From: Astatotilapia calliptera
Taxonomy: Eukaryota > Chordata > Actinopteri > Cichliformes > Cichlidae
Reading direction: 5' to 3'
Assembly: GCF_900246225.1 (NCBI RefSeq)
Contig: NC_039323.1
Location: 43,592,096-43,656,095 of the forward strand
Length of the DNA: 64,000 nucleotides
The position numbers and the translations under genes are program-made. The notes under the pieces are model-generated. The model saw nothing but the letters and a program-made list of their open reading frames with translations, ran no database searches and had not been told where the DNA came from. Shown in pieces: positions 11,440-23,514 of this stretch. Position 1 is the stretch's first letter, and every line of letters begins with the position of its first letter.

Positions 11440-12080
11440 GGAGAGTTAAAAGTTTCTGCTCTAATGCACCTTGTTATCCATTCATACTGCACTAAACACA
11501 GCCTGAGGCGATTCTATCTCTCCCTCTCTATCACTCTCTCTGTCTTGCTCCCTTTTATGTCCATTTCTATGTTAAAAGAATGAAGATTTAAATAACTCTG
11601 ACTGTGTGCAAGACTGAATAGGTATGTCTCCCCTCCCCCCAAACCCAACCCCAACATCACCATCACCACATTTCTTGTCACAAAATCAATTTTTAGTTTA
11701 GCAAGAATAAACCTGTCTCCTTTCATCGCAGAGGCTGGCTAAATAATTGAGTACATATATGCACACACATACACCTAAAAAACAATTACACACTTTTGCA
11801 CTTGTAAAGTACTTTTTGTGAAAAGGAACATTGCTGAGCATTTTATCATTTTTCTTTCTTACATCAATGTGTGTCTGTGATTTTGATACATTTTAGAGAA
11901 TTATTAAAGATATCCCTCCGAGACATTAAATCTACTCTGTGTTTTTGTTACAACATACCATAAAAATCAAATACAACAACATATTCATTATTGGACTCCA
12001 CTCCTATTTACATGACTCTCAAATAGACTCTCAAATACATAGATGCATAATCCAACCACTCCAAGGGTGTTCTCGAACTG
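11440..12080. other. no gene seen
   Basis: AT-rich sequence without a supported gene between the microsatellite and the GGCCCA-rich repeat. Confidence 0.4.
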
Positions 12081-12082
12081 AC

Positions 12083-12415
12083 CCACATAGCAAAATTGGT
12101 ATGGCCCGGATGTGGCCCACACATGGGCCAGCACAAGGCCAGTTGCCGACACACTCCTGGCCTTGTGCTGGCCCATGTGTGGGCCACCTCTGGCAAACCT
12201 GGTCTGGGCCACCAAAGGGCTGTCATTCTTTGCGATATCTGTGCCATGTGTAAGTTGTGTGCAGCCACGGGCCAGTTGCAGACTGCTGGCCCACAACAGT
12301 TTCAGCTCTGGCTCCAGATGTCAGCATAATGTGTACCTTTCTCAAGCCATGTAATAACAGAATATGCCAGAACATAATAGTGCAAAATTAACATGACAAA
12401 ATTCTGTTCAGACAA
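12083..12415. repeat. GGCCCA-rich dispersed repeat, copy 2
   Basis: This is the same repeat as at 7793-8530, without the inserted LTR-like block. It includes an internal imperfect palindrome around 12112-12185, where ACACATGGGCCAGCACAAGG is followed by CCTTGTGCTGGCCCATGTGT. It is followed by the same SINE in the same orientation, so the two together behave as a composite repeat. Confidence 0.65.
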
Positions 12416-12650
12416 TGAATTACCTGAATCTTACTGTATACTCCCCTGGGTTACTCAAAGTGCTCTATACAACATGCCACATTCAGACACTTCCTCTAAA
12501 CTGAGTGATTCCTACTGCGTTCATACACTTTCACACTCTTGGCACGCAGACTTGAGGAGCCAAGGATCGAACCACTAACCTTCCGAGCAGTAGGTGACCT
12601 GCTCTTCCACCTGAGCTACAGCCACCCAGTGGCAAACCTGAGTAAACCGT
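12405..12650 (-). mobile_element. tRNA-derived SINE, copy 2
   Basis: Minus-strand copy of the SINE also present at 8531-8765. The head (GGCTGTAGCTCAGGTGGAAG) and B box (GGTTCGATCC) are preserved. It is flanked by AAACCGTCACTAGGT, as in copy 1, so the composite of repeat plus SINE was probably copied as a unit. Confidence 0.75.
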
Positions 12651-12769
12651 CACTAGGTTTTGGATAAAGTGTACACTCACAAACCTGCTTTTGAAACGTT
12701 GGCTACCATAGCAGTATAGTATTGCAACATGGCATTTGGATCTTCTAACTAAAATAGGAAAATAGGAAC

Positions 12770-13030
12770 ATAAACAGTGTCATCATTGCCAGACCTGGCC
12801 CACATCTGGTTGACATACACTCTGCCATGACACCAGTCAGTCCGAAGTGCCTGCTTGATGCCAGATCCAGGCCAGACCTGTTTTCTATGAGCCTGGGCCA
12901 CGTAAACCAAACCACAATCGGGCCAGATATGACATGCCATCACATAAACAGTGCCATCTATGCCAGGCCAAGCCCAAATCTGGATGACATACCACTCACC
13001 ATGCCAGAAGTCAGCCAGCAGTGGATACAC
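12770..13030. repeat. degenerate internal repeat with CCAGATCTGG-like motifs
   Basis: Variants of GCCAGACCTGGCCCACATC and GGTTGACATACACTCTGCC recur at about 60-90 bp spacing, partly in inverted order. It resembles the GGCCCA-rich repeats nearby. No coding potential is supported. Confidence 0.4.
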
Positions 13031-13039
13031 AGGGCAAAA

Positions 13040-13425
13040 CGAATTCACACCAGCAAGACTGAGGTACAAAGGAAAAAAACAGGGCTTTGGAGTCACAGCA
13101 AACTAAGACGAGGCAAATGAAACCATCCGTTCAGTCAGCACGGATTCTTTGAGGTCCTCTAGCGAATGAGGCAATATAGTGGATGAGCCTAGAGCATTGC
13201 TTAAGACCTAGAGCAAATACAACGACGTTAGTATTATATACTGATCTCAAACTTGACAGTCTGATAGTTTCTGGCTTCAGAACTTTTTAGGTAGCTCTGA
13301 GGTATTTCAGTGACTCCTACAGCAGGAAAGGTGGAGACCAAACAACACAGGGTATGTGTGGAGTCCTATTAATTAATGCTTAAATATGATCTTAAACCAA
13401 ATCTACCTTTATTAATGGTGTATGT
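13040..13425. other. no gene seen
   Basis: No supported feature between the degenerate repeat and the LINE fragment. Confidence 0.35.
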
Positions 13426-13429
13426 ACCA

Positions 13430-13660
13430 CAGGCCTTCAAGCTGGCTGTAGTTAAACCTTTACTCAAAAAGCATCTCTAGACCCAGCAGTCTTAGCTAAT
13501 TATAGGCCAATCTCCAACCTTCCTTTCATATCAAACATCCTTGAAAGAGTAGTTGTCAAACAGCTAACAGATCATCTGCAGAGGAATGGTTTATTTGAAG
13601 AGTTTCAGTCAGGTTTCAGAGCTCATCACAGCACAGAAACAGCTTTAGAAACAGAAACAG
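13430..13660 (+). pseudogene. L2-like LINE reverse transcriptase fragment
   Basis: The conceptual translation gives the N-terminal RT motif region: AVVKPLLKKH..., then ANYRPISNLPF, ILERVVVKQLTDHLQ and EEFQSGFRAHHSTETAL. This is characteristic of L2/CR1-type LINEs. It is cut off at both ends and followed by an AGAAACAG repeat. Confidence 0.7.
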
Positions 13661-13839
13661 AAACAGAAACAACATACAGAAGTACTGTGCTGGGGATGCC
13701 TGTACTCCTAAGCTTTCCAGTCCAGTGAAACAGTGAAATATGCCACCTGCAGAAGTTCTCTGTTCCCACCACAGTGGCGGGGTCTTTTAGAGTTGGGCAG
13801 GAACTGGGGAATAAGGAACTGGTAAGATTTCTGTGGAGT

Positions 13840-14270
13840 AATCCAGCAGAACTGGAGGGCCAACAGTTATGCTGTGCACAAGAAGCGAATGGGAAGATTC
13901 TATCTTCCGAGGAAGCTCAGATCCTTCATCATATGCAGCAAGATGTTGGAGATCTAATGCCAGTGTCCATCTATTGACTGCCCGCCTGTCCACCTGTCCA
14001 CCTGCCCGCTCAAACCAACACAGTGTATACAAGAAGCAGGCTCTATTTCCTTAAAGAGGATGAGATCTCCCAGTGAGTGTGTGCAGTAAAATAATGAAGG
14101 TTTTCTATGAGCCAGCCGTGAAAACTGAAGGAGCAACATCCCTTAGGAAAGCTGGCTCTGCGGTGGAAGCATGTCATTATTACCTGTTACTGTGGATAAA
14201 CTCGACCACAGCATGTACAGAAGAGGCAGCGGAGTACCTTCACACTGTTTAAGCTTCGCTGCAAACAAGA
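13840..14270. pseudogene. probable second LINE remnant
   Basis: Phrases such as TATCTTCCGAGGAAGCTCAG and GCAGCAAGATGTTGGAGATC resemble the post-RT part of fish LINEs (an RLRSF...CSKMLEIF-like peptide). The frame is broken many times. Assignment is tentative. Confidence 0.35.
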
Positions 14271-14299
14271 AACCTTGATACATCATCTACAACAGAGCT

Positions 14300-15383
14300 G
14301 TCTAGAGCATTGTTTGCCACACATTATTATTATTATTGTTGTTGTTGTTAATGATAATTACAATAATAATGGTGTCATCATCATTTTAACTGCTGTAACA
14401 AAAGAATTCCTGAAATATGACAAATAATATTAATAATAAATCTAATATTTTGCAGCACATTGTACTTCCTTAATGATTCATAGGTAGTCACAGGGAGTTG
14501 ATTTTTTGTGGCTGACAGCCTTTTACTTCTCCCACAATTTGCAATGACAAACTGTGAAAGCACCCATCTGTGTCATAAAGTAATCTGAGTGATTAGCACC
14601 ACGTTAAACATGCTGTACTCATCACAGTAATCAGGATAAATTCTCAAATCCAAAGGGGCAATGATTCAGTTAAGGACTGTCTACGTTTATGAGCGATCAA
14701 ATGGGAAGAGGGCAGAATGAGACAGTTTACTGTGTAATTCTATAATGTGCAGTTAGTGCACATCGTGGTGCAGGTCTGCGTTTTATCCAGACTCTTTGGG
14801 TCTATTTGTGTCATTTAGTGCTGCTGCGAACTGATATGTCAGAAAATCAATTAATTACTTTGAAGTGGCAGTTAACTGCATCCGCACAATACACCCCATG
14901 AATTATAGATGAAGTGTGTGTGCAAATAATCTGTGTGTCTCTGTGTGTGTGTGTGTGTGTGTGTGTGCAATACCAATGGTTTCTCTGTTAACTAGAGACA
15001 ATTGCTAGCTCTTCTGTCCCTAATAACTTGATGAGAGTGCTTTGACACAAATCCACTGAGTTGTGAAGAGTCTGAAGCAACTGAAATGAATAATAGGACA
15101 ATAATACAAAGATGTCAAGTAACATGAAAGAAACAAAAGTTAATGAAAATCCAATAAAGCATTTAACGTGATGTCTAAAACATTTCACTGCTGTACATTC
15201 CTTTGTGTGATCTCTCTGTATCATTTTCTGGAGAAATTCAGTGATGCTCGTAAAGATTGGATTTTATCGCAGTCTGAACTCGAAATTCTGCTTTTGAGAA
15301 AATATGATGAGACATGTTAGAAAAAACAAAGGATTCACCCTCAATACAGCCACTGGTTTCTCAATCCATTGATCCCCTGCTGA

Positions 15384-15385
<2 letters not shown>
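14300..15385. other. no gene seen; short GT repeat
   Basis: AT-rich sequence with short simple repeats (ATT/GTT near 14323, GT at 14940-14967). No supported gene. Confidence 0.4.

Positions 15386-15470
<85 letters not shown>
15386..15470. repeat. (GT)n microsatellite
   Basis: About 42 GT units. Confidence 0.95.
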
Positions 15471-15472
<2 letters not shown>

Positions 15473-15479
15473 GAACAAG

Positions 15480-16675
15480 CACTGTCATTAGCCTCAGGCT
15501 GGCCTCAGTTCAGGCGACGACAGGGACTGACAGCCACTGGCATGGGTGGGGGCGGGGACCATGAGGTCATTTTATCTGAGTGCTTTTTCACCGGACTCTG
15601 ATTATACACAACTTAGTTACATAAACTGCACACAATATCAAATAGCATGTATTTATTATTACAAGCTGTTGTAATTAAACACTTACAGTTCAAGTAGTAC
15701 AGAACTTTTGGTCATTTAAATGAAATCACAAAACAAATTATTGCATTTGGTTCCTCATTCAGCCAAAATGGTGAAAAACAACAGAAAAAGAAAGACAGTT
15801 TCTCAGCTTTCAACATGTTCTGCCTGTTAAATTGTTGAATTTAACACGTGGAGTATCATTGCAGTTCCCCTTTATGTTATGTTTTTTTAAAGCAGTCCTA
15901 CAAACTCTAACGTATTCAATAAACCCATCCAACATTTTCTTCAACTTATTATTTTTGATCAACTTCAGCTAGTTTGCATATTACATTCCTGCTACTTAAA
16001 ATGTGATTATTTCTTTTAATAATGTAATTTTACTCATTAATTTCATCTTTGGAAGGTTTTATTGTTTGGGTCGATTTGACCCCAAACATAAAGAAATCTT
16101 TTGTTTTAAGTCTTTTGTCAGCTGTTCACAAGTTCTTGCACTTCCATTATGTTTAAGTTGAATCATTTTTGGGTTGCTTTTATTTATTTATTGTAAACTG
16201 CAGGGGAAAAATCAGTATGAACATCTTAAAAAGAGTCAACCGACTTTTTAATTTAGGGTTTTAACTTTTTAAATGCATTTCTTTCTGAGGTCATTAAATA
16301 ATGTGAGGTAATCTACTGTCCAACAGTGTCTTCAGTTTGTCTCCCAAGTCTAATATAATTAACCAAAACTCAGTGACCCAAACCCTTCCAGCTGTTCCTT
16401 CCTGTAAAAAAAGGATTTACAAAGTTTCATGGATTTGGAAGTTAGCAGTAGAGTTTTATACACACCATGTATACCATGGAGCTGTGCTATCACTGCAGGA
16501 CATCTGGGAGCTGAGACAGACCTCTAAGTTTTTAAATTATAGACAATGTGCTATTCTTATTTGGTGCAATGGACAGACGCACATTATAACAAAGTCTAAC
16601 CTTTCAAAGTGAAGGGGAATCAGTGGATGAAAGAGAGCTGATGAAAAACACCTGCAGTTATTCCCAGGTAAAGAG
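15480..16675. other. no gene seen
   Basis: AT-rich sequence between the microsatellite and the 5'-truncated RTE-like LINE. No supported gene. Confidence 0.4.
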
Positions 16676-16677
16676 AA

Positions 16678-17904
16678 ATGAATTTTTATCCTCGGATACA
16701 GGAGGAACAATGCGGTTTTCGTCCTGGTCGCAGAACACTGGACCAGCTCTTTATCCTCTCGAGGATACTTGAGGGCACACGGGAGTTTGCCCAACCAGTC
16801 TACATGTGTTTTGTGGACTTGGAGAAGGCATTCGACCGTGTCCCTCGGGGTGTCCTGTGGGAGGTGTTGCGGGAGTATGGGGTGTCTGGCCCATTGCTAC
16901 GGGCCATTCGATCCCTATACAACCGTTGCAAGAGCTTGGTTCGCATTGCCGGCAATAAGTCGGACTCGTTCCCGGTGGGTGATGGGCTCCGCCAGGGCTG
17001 CCCTTTGTCTCCGGTTCTGTTCATAATTTTTATGGACAGGATTTCTAGGCGCAGCCAAGTGGCGGAGGGCTTTCGCTTTGGTGGCCTCAGAATCTCATCT
17101 CTGATTTTTGCAGATGATGTGGTTCTGTTGGCTTCATCGGGTGAGGGCCTCCAGCTCGCACTGGAACGGTTCGCAGCCGAGTGTGAAGCAGCGGGAATGA
17201 GGATCAGCACCTCCAAATCTGAGGCCATGGTTCTCAGCCGGAAAAGGGTGGAGTGCCCACTCCGGGTCGGGGATGAGTTCCTGCCCCAAGTGGAGGAGTT
17301 CAAGTATCTCGGGGTCTTGTTCGCAAGTGATGGGAGAAGGGAGCCGGAGATCGACAGACGGATTGGGGCTGCAGCTGCAGTAATGCGGACGCTGCACCGG
17401 TCCGTCGTGGTGAAGAGGGAGCTGAGTGTAAAAGCGAAGCTCTCAATTTACCGGTCGATCTACGTCCCTACCCTCACCTATGGCCACGAGCTGTGGGTAG
17501 TGACCGAAAGAACGAGATCGCGGATACAAGCGGCAGAAATGAGCTTCCTCCGAAGGGTGGCTGGCCTCTCCCTTAGAGATAGGGTGAGAAGTTCGGCCAT
17601 CCGGGAGGGGCTCAGAGTAGAGCAGCTGCTGCTCCACATCGAAAGGAGCCAGCTGAGGTGGTTCGGGCATCTGATAAGGATGCCCCCTGGGCGCCTCCTG
17701 GGTGAGGTGTTCCAGGCATGTCCCACCGGGAGGAGGCCCCGGGGCAGACCCAGGACACGCTGGAGAGATTATATCTCTCGGCTGGCCTGGGAACGCCTTG
17801 GTATTCCCCCGGATAAGCTGGAGGAGGCGGCTGGGGAGAGGGAGGTCTGGGCCTCTTTGCTTAGGCTGCTGCCCCCGCGACCCGGCCCCGGACAAAGCGG
17901 ATGA
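16678..17904 (+). CDS. RTE-like LINE reverse transcriptase, 5'-truncated
   Basis: A 408-residue open frame encodes most of a non-LTR reverse transcriptase. EEQCGFRPGRRTLDQLF lies near residue 9, YMCFVDLEKAFDRVPR near 42 (first catalytic Asp), LRQGCPLSPVLF near 105 and SLIFADDVVLLAS near 142 (catalytic FADD). EEFKYLGVLFASDGRREPEI follows near 208, and a C-terminal WFGHLIRMPPGR...GRRPRGRPRTRWRDYI segment closes it. The endonuclease domain and the first RT blocks are missing, so it is a dead 5'-truncated copy despite lacking stops. The first ATG is probably not a biological start. The RTE/BovB-Rex3 type is inferred from the GRPRTRW tail and the ATGG-repeat 3' end. Confidence 0.85.
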   Translation: MNFYPRIQEEQCGFRPGRRTLDQLFILSRILEGTREFAQPVYMCFVDLEKAFDRVPRGVLWEVLREYGVSGPLLRAIRSLYNRCKSLVRIAGNKSDSFPVGDGLRQGCPLSPVLFIIFMDRISRRSQVAEGFRFGGLRISSLIFADDVVLLASSGEGLQLALERFAAECEAAGMRISTSKSEAMVLSRKRVECPLRVGDEFLPQVEEFKYLGVLFASDGRREPEIDRRIGAAAAVMRTLHRSVVVKRELSVKAKLSIYRSIYVPTLTYGHELWVVTERTRSRIQAAEMSFLRRVAGLSLRDRVRSSAIREGLRVEQLLLHIERSQLRWFGHLIRMPPGRLLGEVFQACPTGRRPRGRPRTRWRDYISRLAWERLGIPPDKLEEAAGEREVWASLLRLLPPRPGPGQSG

Positions 17905-17935
17905 AAATGGATGGATGGATGGATGGATGATATAA
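17900..17935 (+). repeat. (ATGG)n LINE tail
   Basis: Repeated GGAT/ATGG units directly after the RT stop, as at the 3' ends of RTE-class LINEs. Confidence 0.85.
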
Positions 17936-17939
17936 TAAG

Positions 17940-18825
17940 TATGTATGATACGTAAAGAAATGGCTGAACATTTTGGGTGGAATATGTTGCTGCACATCTG
18001 CTCAGTTAAAGCAATGCAGAAATCTACAGCCAGGATGACGGCCGGTCAGAACATCCCTCACACTTGTGTTTGAAACAAATACCGCAGCAGTAGTCACGCT
18101 GCATCTTTGTTGTTTTTTTCAGTGTAGGTTTACTCAGAGTTTCAACATTTAAAGGAGGATTCAGAGGATGCAGGACACTTTCTACACCAAACTTCCCAGC
18201 CTGCCAACCAAAAAAGTCAAATCAGCAAAGGTTCTGGGTGAACCATTAAAGTTTCACAGTGCAAAGAGATCGTTTAATGTGAACCTCAAAATGTGATTTT
18301 TGACCAGTAGTTTACTTTGTTTTCCTCTTTCTCTTCTTCCTCTTTTTAGTGCTTTTGTAGATCCTTGCACACTGTGCCCACTGTCCCTCCTCCTGCTGGA
18401 GTCTAAACCATCTCAGCCTTTCCTCTGTTTGTCATCTGGGTTTGGTGACCATACACAGGCGATCTGTTTTGATCTCTCCGTTTGTTCTCAAAACAATTAT
18501 AAAAATACAAAGTAACTAATATAATACGTAGCTTTCGAGCATTAAATAATAAACTGGAGATTTGTAAAATCATCATCTGATGAGCCGAATCTGAGAAGGT
18601 GCCTGTCGAGTCCAGCATCATTCAAAGCAATGGTGTGGAAGTCTGAAACTGCAACCAACTGCTGAGGAATTGATGCATGCACCATACCTACAGTACTACA
18701 CTGCATTCATTCAGAGTACAGCTGGAGTCTGTTTCAGAGCACGCTATCTTGCTTTGTATTTTCAGTGTATTTGAGTTTTGTGTTACATGTTTTGGAGATT
18801 TCTGAATTTCAGCTGACTGACTTCT
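17940..18825. other. no gene seen
   Basis: No supported feature between the LINE tail and the TTAA target site at 18828. Confidence 0.4.
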
Positions 18826-19194
18826 GTTTAACACACTAGGAGGACCAGGCTTGTACCTTTCTACCTTTAAAACCCGCCATCAGCCAAATGGCTGGTAGGC
18901 TTTTAGCTAAGCTTTAGCTTCAGCCAAGTGGAAGCTAAATTGGCTAGTCATTCATATGTATATTAGGTTGTTACCTGGGAATTCTGGAGGGAGGGGAGTG
19001 GGGGTGTGTGATTGAGGGCATGGGGGAGCTGCTAAAAGCTGTGCACAGTCACCAACTTGGAGTGTTTCAGTTTGCCGTCTTAGGGAGGACATTTTTACAA
19101 ATAATAATAAAAAGTGAGTGAGTACATTCCAACATTTTCAGCAATCACTCACAATCCTGGCACTGCCATGGTATCTGTAGTCTGCATTTACCTT

Positions 19195-19390
19195 GGCTTG
19201 GCTTCCTGATCAATTGTCCACTACCAAAAGGAAGCCAAGCCCTGTGATCACACCCTGTTTTGTTGTAAAGGATGACAGGGCTTGATCAGTCGTCCATTGT
19301 GGCATCAATGTGATCACACCTTGTTTTGTTGTAAAGGGTGACAGGGCTTGATCAGTCGTCCATTGTGGCATCAATGTGATCACACCCTTT
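19195..19390. repeat. tandem duplication inside the piggyBac element
   Basis: A unit of about 67 bp beginning GTGATCACACC(T/C)TGTTTTG and ending TCCATTGTGGCATCAAT is present about 2.3 times in a row, just upstream of the surviving transposase segment. Confidence 0.75.
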
Positions 19391-20259
19391 TCCCATCAAA
19401 GACTCGGTGCAGTTTCCTGCAGTATATTGCAAGTAAACCGGACAAGTTTGGGATCAAGTTTTGGGTGGCCTGCGACCTAAAATCCAAGTACATTTGCAAT
19501 GTCTTCCCATATCTTGGCAAGGACCCCAATCGTCCCACTGGGGAGAGACTTTCTGAAAATGTAGTAATGAGGCTGATGGAACCATTCCTAGACAAGGGCA
19601 GAAATGTTACCATGGACAATTTCTTCACATCGCTTTCACTTGCGCAAAAACTTCTTGGACGGAAAACCACCATCCTCAGCACAGTCAACAAGATTCGCAG
19701 GGAAATTCCTCAATCCACTAGACAGACAGATCGCAATGAATTCACCACTCAGGTATGTTGCAGGTCTTTTGTGGTTCTATGTTTATGTGTTTCATTGTGT
19801 GTAAAAGGGCTATGGAAATAACAATTTATCTTATTTCTTAGGTGTTTTCAACCTCTGCTGCCACGTTGACGGCGTATGCGGCCAAACGGAAGAAGACAGT
19901 CTATATTCTTAGCAGCATGCACAGCGTGGTTCAGACTGATAACACTACCAAAAGGAAGCCAAACACTGAATGCACATGTGCTGTATCAAGCATGCACCGG
20001 GACGAAGGAAAGACGGGTGGACTTCCTGGTGGAGCTTGCAAGAGAGTTGGCTCACTCTCATGTAGCTGCGAAGAAGGCAAGAAAAGAACAGTTGCTTCGG
20101 ACACAACCCTCCACACATAGCCCTGGAAAAAGAGCCACGTGTCAGGTCAAACACAATTGCAAGAACAATCATGCCACTGTGCGATGTGTTCACTGCTACA
20201 GATACACATGTGGTAAATGCAGACTACAGATACCACGGCAGTGCCAGGATTGTGAGTGA
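19391..20259 (+). pseudogene. piggyBac transposase remnant
   Basis: The N-terminus is missing. From 19391 the frame reads KCSFLQ-like sequence, then FGIKFWVACDLKSKY (first catalytic Asp) and NVTMDNFFTSLSLAQKLL (second Asp). A block with good intron borders follows: CACTCAG then GTATGT at 19753, and TTTCTTAG before GTGTTTTC at about 19842. After it comes LTAYAAKRKKTVYILSSMH. A deletion then joins KRKPNTE to NAHVLYQACTG and shifts the frame, removing the region of the third catalytic Asp. The C-terminal cysteine-rich domain (VRCVHCYRYTCGKC, near 20190) is intact. The copy cannot encode an active enzyme. Confidence 0.8.
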
Positions 20260-20899
20260 TTGCTGAAAATGTTGGAATGTACTCACTCACTTTTTATTAT
20301 TATTTGTAAAAATGTGTACAAATGGTTGGTTTTTTGTACTGTTTTTATCAATAAATCTCAGCAACAAAGGACATACACCCATGTGTGTTGATTTCTCCCT
20401 AAGATGGCAAACTGAAACACTCCAAGTTGGTGACTTTTGGAGATTTATTTCCCTGGATGATTGAGAATGCATCAAGATGAAACACAAAAGGGAAGTTCAC
20501 AGCTTTTAGCAGCTCCCCCACCCCCTCATCCACACACCCCCACTCCCCTCCCTCCAGAATTCCCAGGTAACAACCCAATTTACATATGAATGACTAGCCA
20601 ATTTAGCTTCCACTTGGCTGAAGCTAAAGCCTAGCTAAAAGCCATTTGGCAACTCTCCGGGTTTTATAGGTAGAAAAGCCAAATGGCTGGGCTCTGGGCC
20701 TTCCTAGTGTTAATTCAAAAGGATCACAGAAATGAACCGTTTTCTAAACTCAAACATGTGACTCTGTTATGTCAACTTATTCTATGGGATATTGATTTAA
20801 AACATTTACTACATTTACTCAAACCATTATTTGGTCAGATAATATCTATGCACCATTCTTCCTGTCAGTATTCATTACCAGTGTATGAATGTGAGAGTG

Positions 20900-20961
20900 A
20901 ATGAACAGTGGAATTGTAAAGCGCTTTGAGGGGTCCCGAAAAGCGCTATATAAATCCAATC

Positions 20962-20965
<4 letters not shown>
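20900..20965 (+). repeat. SINE-like 3' tail
   Basis: TGTAAAGCGCTTTGAGGGG and AAAGCGCTATATAAATCCAA are typical fish SINE tail sequence, running into the ATT repeat. No head is visible. Confidence 0.55.

Positions 20966-21036
<71 letters not shown>
20962..21036. repeat. (ATT)n microsatellite
   Basis: About 25 ATT units; the poly-Leu and poly-Asn frames across it are artefacts. Confidence 0.95.
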
Positions 21037-21039
21037 CCA

Positions 21040-21629
21040 CTAAATACATCAACGCGATGATAAGCAGTGATATATTTGCATCCAAGGAAAACCATCATAG
21101 GGATCAAGGTAACTGTCTGTGTTGGTTTTCACTTCTGCATTATGTCGAAGCATCAAAGCAAGCAGATCTGAAGCAGGCCTCGACCACGACCACAGCGGCT
21201 CACCAAAATCACAGAGAGTTTTTGGTCCAGCAGTCACATACACGCTATAAGTTTGCCAGAGCCACTAAGGGGAGACAGATAGACGTCACCAGCTAAAAAT
21301 CCTCTGTGGGAGGCTAAGTGAGCACCGATGTTGGTGTGAGGTCTGGCAGCATGCACCATCTCTGCCACGTATAATACTCTTTTACATCTATGTTGAAATG
21401 TAAATCTGCACATACCATGTAAGCATGTTGGTGGACTAGAATTTATATAGGAGTTTTCTAGTGTCACTAAACACACAGAGTACCAGCAACATTTACCTTT
21501 GGGCCATGTATAAAAATGTCCATTCTCCTAAATATTCATGTAATACTTTTGTTAATCCCCTTGAGGTGCATTAAACTCATTTGCCCATTGGCCATTAAAC
21601 TCAAACTCACATCAAAATCACATTTATGT
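21040..21629. other. no gene seen
   Basis: No supported gene between the microsatellite and the hAT target duplication. Confidence 0.4.
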
Positions 21630-21703
21630 GTCTATAACAGGGGTCGGCAATCCTAGGCACGCATGCCACAGCTGGCATGCGACGGGTTAACTGATGGCAC
21701 GAC

Positions 21704-22957
21704 CATAGCTGGACTGGCTGGTGGGCCGATGATTATTTTTTGTAACGGTATAAACAATGAGAGGTGGTGGATTGGCCAGATGCTGGCCAGTGTGTAAAAA
21801 TAACTCAGTTGTTTGGTGGTGGCTATGGCGGAGCTTCCACAGATTCAGTAACATTAGCAAGTGGTGGAGGCCAGCAGGTGGATGAGGGAAAGGGGAGGCA
21901 GGAGGAGGAGAGACACCCGAGGCGGCCGCCGGTCCGAGTATCAGGTGAAGTGAACTTCAGGTAAGAAGTTATGACCTGCAGTCTCTCTGGGTCAGATATG
22001 AACCAAGTTTAGGTGGAGTTTATTTTAGCTGTGCTGACTTTTTACAGTCAGTTACAATACCTCATACTGCTACTAGCTAGCATGACGGAGTTTCTATACA
22101 GCTGGGTGGTGCTATGATGTTACTGATAGTGAACTTTATTTTATTCATAAGGTTAGTTAGTAGAGTTGCCAACTGTCCCGTAAAAAACTGAATCATCTCG
22201 CATTCAGAGAAAATATTACGAGTTTCGTGTTGAGCTGAAAAGGAACAGTTTGTCCCGGACTTCAGCTACAATGGAAAAAGACACAAAGCTGCAGTTACTC
22301 TGTCTTTATGCTGCAGCTGCCTCTTCTTCTCCCCCCCTCCCTCTCCTGTTGCTACTTCAATCATGAAACTGATCAATGATCAGCTGATTGTCTTTTCTCT
22401 CTTGTTTGTTTATCGCTCACTTTGCGCCAGAAACAGGAAACCAGCGGATGTCGCGCTAAACAACAGCAGCACGTTTAAGCTCGATCAGCTGTTGTTAGAA
22501 TTTATTTAATATTAATTTCTAGTATCAGCTGATGTTTGCTGGAGCCACAGCTGTAAAGCTGCTGGTCATGATGTCGGTTTGGATATGTGGTGAGAGGGAA
22601 ACATGAAGATGAAACCAGGAGATGTCCTTACTGAATCATCAGAGCTGAACAGGTGATGGAGAAACAGGTTTACCTTTTAGGTGACATGGATGAGTTGAAG
22701 TTATGAACTGTTTCTGAGAGACACAAAGAAATACTTTCTTATTCTCATTTAAAATGTCTCGCTTTAATAAATAATTATCTGAATCTTACAACCAAAGTTT
22801 TCATCTGATGTAAAATGTATAGAAATCATACATATACCAACAAGACTGTACATCACTGTCACAACAGCATTTGTTTTCATTCAAAGGCTTTATGGCTTTA
22901 ATACCTGGGGGGCCGGTCTCTAGTCAAAATGCTGATTTTTGTCCCAGTCCAGCCCTG
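21704..22957. mobile_element. hAT-like non-autonomous element nested in the outer hAT (1254 bp)
   Basis: The termini CATAGCTGGACTGG and CCAGTCCAGCCCTG are imperfect inverted repeats. An exact 8-bp duplication GGCACGAC flanks it (21696-21703 and 22958-22965). It contains no transposase frame. Its insertion must postdate the outer element. Confidence 0.85.
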
Positions 22958-23514
22958 GGCACGACACACAGTGAGTTAATCTGAGAAGGTGCATTAAAAA
23001 ATAAATGGCCGCGCCAGCGATGCACATAGCAAACTAGCTCACATAGACACATTAGTTGTGCTGCTTCTTAATGACAGTATCTTAGCTAACAACCCCAACT
23101 ACCAGATTCAACTTGTAATTGGCTAAAAATAACTTAGCTACCGGTGAGAGGGACGTTGCTAGCTGGCAGTTTTTTCAAGCGATGTTGAAATTTCCATATT
23201 CTGACACTTCAAAAGTTTCAGCAGCTGTCTGCTCAGCACAGCATCAGCACCACGGAGATACACGGATACATCCGTAGACTCGAGACAGAATTCACAATGT
23301 GTTTTGGGGACTTTCAGGTGTTTGGACCAATGTTTTCTTTTCTGATCAAACCAGAAATCTTTAATGAGCAGCTGGATTTGTCTCACATTAACTGGCTGAG
23401 TTAATGCCAGTTAATGCAACACGCAGCTGGAATCCACAGCTGTGCGTGTTCATGGAGCTGCATGTTCACCTGCTGGACATCACTACCTGACAAGTTTAAC
23501 TGTCTTCAGAACAT

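Larger units (their letters stand above)
18832..20709 (+). mobile_element. piggyBac-like transposon with long inverted ends
   Basis: The element is bounded by TTAA on both sides (18828-18831 and 20710-20713), with termini CACACTAGGAGG and its near-inverse CCTTCCTAGTG. The left 360 bp is repeated inverted in the right 500 bp. Examples are AGCCAAGTGGAAGCTAAATT against AATTTAGCTTCCACTTGGCT, and the TGAGTGAGTACATTCCAACA block against its inverse near 20260. A damaged piggyBac transposase lies between. TTAA targets are the hallmark of this superfamily. Confidence 0.85.

Noticed and set aside
20846..21085. A poly-Asn or poly-Leu protein
   Set aside because: It is the ATT microsatellite.
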